Source: Haplosporangium gracile
Taxonomy: Eukaryota; Mortierellomycota; Mortierellomycetes; Mortierellales; Mortierellaceae
Length of the DNA stretch: 25,244 nt
Reading direction: 5' to 3'
NCBI GenBank assembly: GCA_015499985.1
Contig: JAAAUF010000014.1
Location: 1-25,244 of the forward strand
Shown: piece by piece, positions 1-9,498 of the stretch
Layout: the number at the start of each line of letters is the position of its first letter
Position numbering within the stretch: position 1 is the stretch's first letter
The notes under the pieces: generated by a model
What the model was told of the DNA's origin: nothing
Database searches by the model: none
The model's input: only the letters and a program-made list of their open reading frames with translations
Position numbers and translations under genes: made by a program

Positions 1-113
1 AAAAAAGGTAACGTCCACAACAGCTTTCTTGGCTAGCCTTGATATGTACTGTACAGCACGTCGCTCTCCACTCTCGCGTGCTTGCTCGCTCCACAAAAAC
101 ATGTTTAACGTAC

Positions 114-3100
114 TCACATGCATATTAAATTAATTTTTTGCAATTGGGTAAGAAAAAGGGAGCGTCCAACGCTAGGCGAGCAGGGAACAGATCCTGGTGC
201 CCACGCCACCAAGCGATACGCGACCGTCAACACCACAATCATGTCCAGATTGAATCCCAAACTCTGACTCTTCCTTTTTAGGTACGAGAGTACAGTATCA
301 CTACTGGAGAATAGTAGCGGCAATGATAAGGGGCGTGCGGATGAGGCGGGGGCAGCGGATATATTCACCTGGAGACCACGGAACTCTTTTAGGGCGATAG
401 AGATGGATGCGTAGCGAAAGATGGATATATATTTGACAATTTGGAGGATACGCGGTAGTTTAACGATTAAGAATCCAGCCAGAAATGTTAGCCAGACCAT
501 CTACTAAATGAAAAAGAAGCAGAAAAATATGGGAGGGAAACATAGAGTTGGCTGCAGGTTTCATTTATAATGTATACAAAAAAAAAAACCATCACTTGCG
601 GTGGAGTTCACAAGGCCCGGCACTAGAGGTAAAGTAACAAGAACAAGCAATGCTAAGTCTTTTGTTCGCAGCGATATATACAAATTTGACCAAAACCATG
701 ACCGCTGCGCTTGTCACGGCTGTCCTGAGCCTTGTGACGGCCATGATCCATAGCGTTGCCAAACTCGAGCTTAGAATTGTTATTGGGAGCTCGTTGAACA
801 TTAGGCAAGTAAGAAAGATGACGCGCCGTAACTTTCATTCGACATTTCCCTGAATGCGACTCCGCTCTACAGTAGGTAAGAATGCAAAAAGACAAAGGGA
901 AAAAAAATGGAGCCGATCGTGCGTATGTACTTAACTCTTTGGGAAAGACTTCGAGGTGGATGATGAGGCCAGACAAGGCGCCTCCCATGAGCTGGTGGAA
1001 TAGACCGAGGCGATTTAGGAGCCCATCGGAAGTATCCTCGAGACCCCAGTAAAACAAGATAACGACGAAGATGATGAAGAACGGCTCCATGATCCGGTTC
1101 AAGTAGGCTCCGCGTTGACGGATCGCGCTCTTGAACATGCGCCGAGTTAAGATACTGGTAGTGGAAATGAACTCTACACGACGAGAGATCTCTATGCCCA
1201 ACGTGACTTCAGAACTACCGTCACCGGCGCCGCCACCAAGGGTTCCTGACTCAGACGAGCTGTATAATCTTTTTGCTCGTTCCTGCTGGTAAAACATGGT
1301 CAGGGGATCGATAGAAATCCTGGAAGCCACTTCCGGTTCACGCGATCGAAAGTTGATTGACGTGATATCGATCATAAAGCCCATTGTTGTCAAACGAAAG
1401 AAGAAAAAAAAGAGCGACAGGTTAGTCTATAAACGCTCAAACAACTTTGCTCGGTCAGTTGTAATGTGATCCATAGTTCAACGCGGTCCTTGTACCAGGA
1501 GGGTTGCTGTAGAGCGGCAAGGAATGTCCTGCTCGTTTAAAGTGATCCATGGCCTAGTCAGCTCGACCCGCGTACGCCAGTCTTCTACCATTTACAAGCA
1601 AAAGAACGTCATCCAGCTCGTTCCAGATGTCGACCCGTGGTTGGTAGATCGTGCACACAACCGTTCGAGCCAACACCGCAATTCTTTTCAACGTCTGCAT
1701 CACCGATAGTGCTATTTCAGATTTGGTTGCAAAAGAAAATGCGATTCTCATTAGTCCTTGAATTTTCCTGCGATGTATCTCGACCCTTTTCACAAATGCA
1801 ATCCATAAAAATTGCTCTAACTCATACCTGTCAGGGCGTCGAGGCTACTGGTGGGCTCGTCTAGGAACAGACACGCAGGTTCGTTGACGAGCTGCATCCC
1901 GATAGAAACGCGTCTCCGCTGACCGTCCGAGCATCCAGACTTTTCGCTGTTTCCAATCATCACGTTGGCGCATTCTTGAGGGCCCATCAATTCGATTTCC
2001 TCCTCGACTTGCGCGCGTTTCTCAGCTGCCGACAAGGTCTTGTTCATGCCAAGTTCAGCAGCATAGTTCAGGGTTTCCCGGACTGTCAAACGGATTATCA
2101 GCATTCCATCCCTCTGTCAAACATAACCGGACACGGTTTTGATTTGTCCGATTGAAGGATTTTTGGTCCCGTTGAAGTAGATGTCACCCGTACTTACATA
2201 CCTTCTTGAGTCCTGTTGAGCAGTGCATTAAGGAATGTTGTTTACAATACAAAGAAAAATAATGTCAATAAAAAATGAAACTCGAACATAGACATCATCA
2301 ACAATGACAAATGTAGGATGACAACTACCTTTCCAGATCCACTTCCACCAAGAATGGCGATCATCTTTGCCTGTGGCATCAAAATGTTAATTCTGTCCAA
2401 CAGTGTCTTGCTCACATCTCAGACGTCCAAAATAATCCAGCTCGCTCAAAGAGACCGCGCTTGACCAAAGATAGCGACAAGTTCGCAGCTCGGATAGTGA
2501 CGGACACACGTGATGGTCCGTCCTGACCAGAGATGTTCACCCAGATTCCGACTCATCCTCCAAGGACTTTTTTCTTCCCCAAACTCTAGCTCCCAACCTT
2601 CTTGCGCAACGACTTTTTGCCTCCTTTGCGACTGACAAATAAGCGCGTAAAGGGGAGAAACATACTCTCCAACGGCGACTTTCGCGAGCAGGCCAGGGCA
2701 TCCTTCTTGGGAAGAGCATCAAGACCAGCCAGGCGAACAGGAGATGCCTTAAATAATGCGCCGCAAAGTATTGGGGTATGCGTGAGGTTTGACCTGAAGT
2801 ATGTCCACCAGACTCGTGTTTCCCTCCCAAGGCACACACTGAACCAGATCCCATAGGTCCAAAAAGCCAGGACTAGTGCGATTGCTCATAGACACAGCGG
2901 CTGGAGAGAGTTGGAAGGGGCAATCGAATCCCCTGTCTGTGAACTCGAGACTGGTCCATGTTTGATAGGCGAGGCAATGGAAGGAAACGGTCTCAATCCA
3001 GCGGACACCTTTTAGTATTTGATTTTGTTGGAATAAATAACCCCGGCGATCAAAACATTTTTTTTCCAAGGTGATGTACGCATTGGTCAGTGGAGGGATA

Positions 3101-5190
3101 ATCATCAGATAGGTACTTACAAGAGCAATTATTATCCAAAAAATATATATAACGTTAATGTGTTACGATGGTGGACAGGCAGTGATAGAAGAGTAAAAAC
3201 AAAATCACGTAAATATGAATCCCCTTCTCTCGGCTTACGTGGAGCATTGAAGAAGAATGCTGGTGACGAGAAACCATCCCACCCAGTACACTCCATCCGT
3301 GTGGAGTCCAGTCATATAGTAGATAACGATCGTGTAAACTAGAGGGAGATGGAGAGCGAATGCATACCATAAATAATCAACAGTACCCCTACTCCAAGAT
3401 TCGATTCAAACGCGAAAAAAGAGGGAAAGCGTGTCCATGATATTTACCAACGGAAGACTCAATGTTGACGGGGATCTGGCACAGCGAGTAAATGATAATG
3501 AATGCCGCAGGGCTGTACAGTAGCTCTTTCCTCTTTCGGTCATACACCTTCATATCGGCCAAGCCCTTGTAGACATTCAAGATGGACAGCAGATAAGGCT
3601 GAAAGAACCCAATGAAGTATATTACACTGGTACGTCCGCGAATGCTAACGATGCCTCCATCCAGCTTCCAAAAGACGACTCCAATCATGACAGCAAAAGA
3701 CGATGTAAACCGCCATCGTTCCCCAGGAACACACCGCGTTCCGTCCAGTGTTGATCCAGTGACGCTGCGATAAAGTCACCACTTGAGTCCAGAGATTCAC
3801 TCCTTTATTGTTCCATAATATAGTCGAGAGAGTTCATGTCGACCAGACAGGGCTCTACGCCCATCGACACGAACCATGACAAGACCTTATTCAATGGGTC
3901 ATTGTAGACGACCCGGCCTTGGAAAAGAAGAACCAATCGACCGTCTATCTCTGAGAGCAAGTGCTATATCTCTGATCGAAGTTGGTGGATAGAGAGAATG
4001 ATGATGTTGTTGGATGTCTTCGCATAGGTGTTCAGCGTCTTGGCCAGCTCAAACGAGGTGAACGAGTCAAGCTCTATGCAGGACAAGGTGGAAATTAAGG
4101 CGATATAGTAGTTTAACTTTCTGTTAATGTGGCATTGACTCAAGCCATAAAAATCAAACTATTACATATCGCACACTAGATGTCACCTCACCACGTAACA
4201 AGAGGTTGGGTCTTGTCAAGAGTTGAATTGCAGCAGAAACGCGACGATGCTCTTCTCCGCTAATACCGCGCTTGCCTCCGTCTCTTACCTTGTTCGCATC
4301 CGAGTCACCCACTCGCACTTCTGCACAGTCTTTGAGGTCAAGTGTAGACATCAGGGACTCTACGACCTCCTGACGCTCCTGTTTGGTCTTCGAGGCTGGC
4401 AATTACAACCTTGCTGCAAAATCCAAGGTCTCACGGACAGTAAAGCCGGTAAAAAGAATGGAGGGAGATGTGCATGCTATCAATCAATATTCATTTCTTC
4501 ATCCTTGAACTTCTTGCCTCCTTCCCTCATTGTTCTTTAGGACACCTTCCCCTCCCTCTTTGAGAGACTTTCTTCCCTTCCCTTGAAACACGTTCAACCC
4601 AAATTTTCCAACATTTTTTTTTAGTACTTACGTGATAGATGGCAGAAATATTTTTTCTTGTTGAAGGTACCCGACCTCCCCTCGTTTTCTGAACACGTTT
4701 GGATATTGACCAGTAAAGTGCATGTCACCCGAGATTGAAACCTGGTACTTGTCTACTCGACCTGCAAGTACTTCAGTAATGCCGTCTTACCCGATCCATC
4801 TCCGCCCATAAGTAGACACACTATTAGAAAGAAAGAAAAGGCTGATTATGGCAAAGAAAGAATATGAGTGACTGGTTGGACTTGCTTGTATGGTTTTTGC
4901 AAGGTTATAAAATTGAGGATGTGAAAACAGCAACCACAGTCTTAATTTTTTTTTTTTTTTACCTTGCCCTGGAAATACATGTAAGTTGATGTCCAGCAAC
5001 AATGGTCGTCCGAGACCCGATGCATGAATGTCACTGATAGCTGCTTCTTCTTGTAAATCAAAGTCGGTGCTGTTTGAAGAGTCGATTGTAGGAGATAGTA
5101 GTCTGAAGTGATGTTGAAGTCATTTGGTGGTTATGAGGGCTTTTTGCACCACAAATTTGATGCCTAGATTGCATATTCGCACTTCAATTC
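114..5190 (-). pseudogene. Decayed full-size ABCG transporter (NBD-TMD-NBD-TMD, Yol075c-like)
   Basis: Reading the minus strand from about 5190 downward gives, in order, the parts of a two-cassette ABCG exporter. NBD1 has an intact Walker A (GGDGSGKT, 4783-4806) but a damaged signature (ISGEEHRRVS) and Walker B (LLLRGEVTSS, near 4160-4260). TMD1 lies at about 2700-3690. NBD2 has GGSGSGK near 2332-2352, signature SDGQRRRVS and an intact LFLDEPTSS near 1870-1960, but its H-loop is TIYQPR instead of TIHQPR. TMD2 lies at about 165-1150. In-frame stops occur at 5120-5122, 4403-4405, 3964-3966, 3805-3807, 2117-2119, 1554-1556, 1427-1429 and 835-837. Frame breaks are near 4780, 2770, 2415 and 2200. 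Several introns can still be recognised (for example about 4827-4963 and 3339-3447), so this is not a processed copy. The original first exon and ATG were not found. The terminal stop used here (114-116) may not be ancestral. Many independent lesions make sequencing error an unlikely explanation. Confidence 0.88.
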
Positions 5191-7551
5191 CTTAGGAGGA
5201 AGAAAAATAGAGATTGCATATCGCCTGTGGAGGTTGTAGGATGGGTATCGATGGTTTCCACTGATGATAGTGGTTATGAATGTCGAGAGTTTGAAATGAG
5301 GAGAAAGAACAGAAGAAGTGCATGAAGAAAGAAAAAACGGGCGTGAACGATTCAGGACAGACAATGGCCCCAAAAGCAACAACCACGCTTGAAATATCGC
5401 CGAATTGAAGCAGTAAAAGTAAAAAGAAGAGAGATCTCATCCTTTAAAAAGTTGGATGTTTACTCTTCCATCGGTTAAAAAAACAAAACAAGGACGCAGT
5501 ATCTTCCCAGGGAGTAATGCTGGAGTGTGTCCTCTCCCTTCCCGTATTTGTTGAGATTGGACTTTAAGATCTGGGAATTGTGGCCAAAGGAAACGAGAGC
5601 GGCCCCTTGCACTGCACCCTTTTATCTTTTTTTATTTTTTTTTGCCCCAATTGTTATTACTGTCTATGTACATCCACAGATGATTCTCTCTGCCAGCACT
5701 CACACTGGATCTCAAAACTTTCAATTATGGGATGCCCCTCCTTGCGATTTTTTATTATATTTATTGCCAGAGAGCGTTTCTCGTGTGGTAGCGAGAGAAT
5801 GCAAGCGCATGTATGTGGGCTCGGCCGTAGAAGGTTGTTAGGTTAGTGAAAACCACAGATCTGTGCTTCCCTTGACACGATCTGATCACCTTGATCCACT
5901 GTTTCATGTAAATTGTTCGACGCATGGTATTTAGGGAGCCCTAGGTCTGTGCGTCGGACGCGCTCCTTTTTCTCTAAAACCGCCCTAAACAATAATATAA
6001 TAACAGCACTGAAAAATTATGGACATGATAGGGAGTTGTTAGCGAATAACCCCCTTGAACATCGAGCACCCTTTGAATTTCTTTTCTTACATCGACCCTT
6101 TTTTTTTCTGTGCTAGTCCTAGAGTCCTGGCCACTTCCTATGAGTACCGCTCACCTCCTTAATGGCTCGCCTCACGAAAATCGCTCCTCGGAGTCTTGCG
6201 TGTGTATGTGTGCGATTGAGCGAAACAGAACGGAGAATTATGCAATTGTGGCCTCAGGCTGTTCATATCGTCATAACGACACAGGATGTGGAATGTCCTA
6301 AAAGTACGTGTGATACATGGCGTGATAAATAGTCATAGACAGACAACGGTCGCCAACTCGGGGACCCATTTTCGATATATCTCGAGATTGAAATCGAAAC
6401 ACTAATCAAACTGCACCAACGTGTGCGTTTCAAGTCTCACCCATCGCGTCCACCACCTAAACTCATAAAGGTCTTTCTCTTTATTGCACATTCAAGTTTT
6501 CCCGTAAGATCTTGCTGCTAGAGTAAACTACATATCCTTCTAATTAGTAGTTCGTGTCATTGACACGCCCAGTCTTGCTTCCGGGCATGTAGACCACTAC
6601 TTAATGTGTACCCTGCTGTCGTTTTTTATGTGCTCATGCTCGACACAATGGGTGTATGTACAGGGTATCCAACTTGAGAGAAATTGCCCTTCCATCCTAA
6701 TCCGCTATTTGTGCGCATGATCCCAAGGTTCTCATTTGTTTTTGTCATATTATGACAAGTGTAGTGGTGGTAGTGTTATTGAGATATTCTTGCTTCCTCA
6801 AGACCCTATACGTGTTGAGTGCACAGATACAAGGGACCATGATTTGGAGGAAGAGGGGTGGGGGGAGAGGGACAAAGAAGGAACATACAAGAAAAAATAT
6901 ACTTCTTCGGATTCCACATTCCCATCTGATTCAAGACACATACACACATACATGTGTGTACACATTGCACACACTGTACAGCAACAAGTTTGACAAATGT
7001 TGTCGATTCATAACGTTTGATATTCAATGCACGAACAAAAAAACTAATGGTACTCGTGGACCGATTTGTCATTACATACAGGGTAATTTTTATAGCGTCT
7101 CACTGCTCGCCGCGCAAGTCCAATTCTTAATCTCGAATACGACTAAGGAGTAAGAAGAAAACAAAGAAAAGAAGGACCAACTTTTCTATGCCTTTCGTCC
7201 ACACAGATGACAAGGGAAAGCTGGGGGAAAGAGAAGAACTAGGCTCGAGGGACAGAGGAGAGGAATGGGCACAAAAAAAAAGTAGATAATGACCTCCACA
7301 GGATGGCCAATTTCCTTTCTTTTCCTTCTCTTCTTCTTACCACTTCTGCTTCTCACTTACAACGAAACAAGGCTCTCGATTCTCCATCCTTTTCTACACC
7401 AAAAAAGTTCATTTCTTCATCAGACCTTTCTTCCACTACAATCCTCTAACACATTTGACTCTCTCATCCACTCGCTCGCACTCATTTACTGCAGGACATT
7501 CTCATACGTTTTTTAATCTCACCTTCATATCCATATTGCAATAGTACAACA
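5191..7551. other. Gene-poor intergenic stretch, no supported gene
   Basis: About 2.3 kb between the transporter remnant and the deacetylase-like gene. Open frames here are short (up to about 133 codons), low in complexity and resemble no family I recognise. The part nearest 5190 may contain the lost first exon and promoter of the transporter. CA/TG-rich sequence occurs near 6938-6978 and a short perfect hairpin (CGTGTC-ATT-GACACG) at 6553-6567. From about 7290 to 7551 the plus strand becomes strongly C/T-rich, as expected just upstream of the next plus-strand gene. I saw no tRNA box A/box B pair. Confidence 0.5.
7290..7551 (+). promoter_or_regulatory. C/T-rich promoter or 5' leader of the deacetylase-like gene
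   Basis: The plus strand is dominated by C and T (runs such as CTTCTCTTCTTCTTACC and CACTCGCTCGCACTC), a common feature of fungal core promoters and 5' leaders. It ends just before an ATG at 7552 in the favourable context ACAACAATGC. No clear TATA box is seen. The assignment rests on composition and position only. Confidence 0.4.
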
Positions 7552-9153
7552 ATGCGTTTCGTCGGTCCCGTTCTCCTCTCAGCAATTGGTAAGCGGACAG
7601 AACCCTCTATCGACCATTTGCATTTATTTCAGCGATACAATGTTCTTGTTGGTTTCGTGATCTGCGAGTAGGACTCGGATTGTACGATAATGGCTCAGAG
7701 TGGACACCACATAAAGAACATAACAATCTCAAGAGACTGAGTGGAGCATCAACCCTGTTTATTATCAACAAACATGGATCTGCGTCATCCGAGCAAAGGA
7801 GCACTTTTCATCACTGTGAAGAAACACCCCATCGACGATGTAAACACCTGAGCCATAATAAAAGCAAGACTTGACAGAGGCAGATTCGTGCCAGGAATGG
7901 CGGATACAAAAAGATATCCTGGAAAATTATAGTCTTTGGCATACCCTATTAGAATGTTCCCCCTTTTGACGCGTTTTCTCCTATCCCTGTATGTTCTGAT
8001 TCTTCCGATCGTAGCTATGCCAATGATTGTTGCTGCTCAAAGTGCCGCACCAGCAGCAACCGCAGCACCAGCAGCAACCGAAGCACCAGCAGCAACCGAT
8101 GCACCAGCACCTGCCGCCACAGCCGGTCCCAATACCAACACCGGCCCCGTCACCTGGGCCGACTTTTTGACCTCTTGCCAAACCCCCGGCCAGGTTGCCC
8201 TTACTTATGTAAGAAAAAGCATACCCTACCACTTTGCACTTTTGCCGGCTTGAAATTCACCACGATACGTGGCATTAATCCAACCTCTTATCTATACAAA
8301 ATAGAGCGAGGGTCCTTCGGAGGCAACAATGGAGATGCTCGAGACGTTGAAGGAGGCCCAGGCCAAGGTGACTTTCTTCACCAACGCGACCTGGCTCCAG
8401 TACATGCAGTACGCCGGTGTGACCCGCCACGCCTACCTCGATGGCCATCTGATCGGCATGACCTACCGTCTCCCCTCCGACACCTCTACCGGCCAAACCG
8501 ACAACGATATCAAGGAGGACATTGCCCGCGCCTCGCGTACGATCCAGGACCTGATCGGCGTCTACCCAAAATACATCAAGATCCACGAGTCCAACCTCAA
8601 GGATCCCCGCTTGCTCAACCTCGTCAAGTCTATGGGCTACATCCTCGTCGGCTTCAACATGGACGAGTACGACTACAAGTACAACACCGCCGCGACATCC
8701 GCCCAGATCGCAGATGTTTTTAACGCCATGTTCTCCAAACAGATGGACGCCTACGGTCGCAAGGCCTCGTATGTCGTTGCCGGATACGATGTCCCCACCA
8801 CCGGTGCCGCCTCGGGCATGCCCAAGGTCATCAACACTATCCAGGCTCACGGCTACGATATGGTCCGTCTTGACGGCTGCACCAACGACAAGACCCCTTA
8901 CAAGAAGGACCCCATCCTTAACAACGGCTATGTCGGTGACGCAAAGTCCTTTGGCGCTCTCGAGTACAGACACGGTCAAAAGTCCGTCAACTATACTCCC
9001 GGCGGAAGCCAGCAAAACAAGGGTACATTCCCTGTTGGAAACGATGGCAAGACTACTCAGGATACAACTCCCAAGTCTGCTGGTTCTAAACTCACAGCTG
9101 TTGCATCTATCATGGCCATTATGCCTGCTCTCGCAATCGCATACTTCCTTTAA
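7552..9153 (+). CDS. Secreted, GPI-type chitin-deacetylase-fold (NodB, CE4) protein lacking canonical catalytic motifs
   Basis: Model: exons 7552-7588, 8015-8208 and 8305-9153, joined in frame to 359 residues. Residues 1-21 look like a signal peptide. An Ala/Pro/Thr-rich linker with APAATX repeats follows (about 24-50), then VTWADFLTSC and a NodB-like domain. The C-terminus is a hydrophobic tail after Ser335-Ala336-Gly337, typical of GPI attachment, so the product is probably at the plasma membrane or cell wall. Active CE4 enzymes remove acetyl groups from chitin using TFDDGP, HxxxH and RPPYG-type motifs. Here the matching sites read TYSEGP (76-81), GHLIGMTYRLP (124-134) and PKYIKIHES (165-173), so the base Asp, metal Asp and both metal His appear lost. 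The fold assignment is good, but deacetylase activity is doubtful. Another in-frame start at 7936 is possible if intron 1 is retained. AATAAA follows at 9252-9257. Confidence 0.82.
8047..8118 (+). repeat. 18-bp coding minisatellite (APAATX linker)
   Basis: Three tandem copies of an 18-bp unit (GCACCAGCAGCAACCGNN) and a diverged fourth encode A-P-A-A-T-A/E/D/A. The unit length is a multiple of three, so copy-number change would only lengthen or shorten the linker between signal peptide and NodB domain. The Thr/Pro/Ala content suits an O-glycosylated wall spacer. Confidence 0.8.
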
Positions 9154-9251
9154 GTAGCGCTTCCTTGTGCAATTCTAGTAGCCACAAAACAACTATCAGC
9201 AAAAAAACCCCACCGTGTGCAGACAAACAACGGAAAAAAAAATACAATTTT

Positions 9252-9257
9252 AATAAA
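9252..9257 (+). terminator. Putative polyadenylation signal of the deacetylase-like gene
   Basis: An exact AATAAA lies about 100 nt after the stop codon at 9151-9153, in an A-rich stretch typical of fungal 3' ends. Supported only by motif and position. Confidence 0.45.
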
Positions 9258-9498
9258 CCATCGTAATCAATGCATACACGTATGTCATGGTAGTTCATTA
9301 TTTTTGAGTTTTAATGTGATGTGTGGTATGAGTACAGAGATAAGAAAAACAAAAAAGAAAAAGCAGTGTATCTAAAGGAAGGAAAATGTCAAGCGAAGAG
9401 AGGGAGAATGCCAGATGCCGTATCGTTAAGTGAAAGGAATTGAGAGAGTGAAAAAAGAAACAAAAAAACAAACAAACGGGCGACAGTCTAATAATGTT

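Noticed and set aside
114..5190. Two separate half-size ABCG genes instead of one full-size gene
   Set aside because: The halves follow each other directly in the same direction, with a linker after TMD1 running into cassette 2 and no promoter-like gap or new start; a single NBD-TMD-NBD-TMD gene fits better, though decay makes this less than certain.
5192..5440. Hydrophobic minus-strand frame as a signal-peptide exon of the transporter
   Set aside because: The leader-like start is suggestive, but I could not find a clear donor joining it in frame to the recognisable exon at 5190, and Yol075c-like proteins are not known for a signal peptide.
5527..7153. Several 67-133 codon open frames in the gene-poor region
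   Set aside because: They are low complexity (Phe, Cys, His and Lys runs), overlap each other in different frames and show no recognisable motif.
8275..9015. 246-codon open frame antisense to the deacetylase-like gene
   Set aside because: It mirrors the strongly C-ending codons of the real gene; its Val/Leu/Gly-rich product matches no family I know and lies wholly opposite a well-supported exon.
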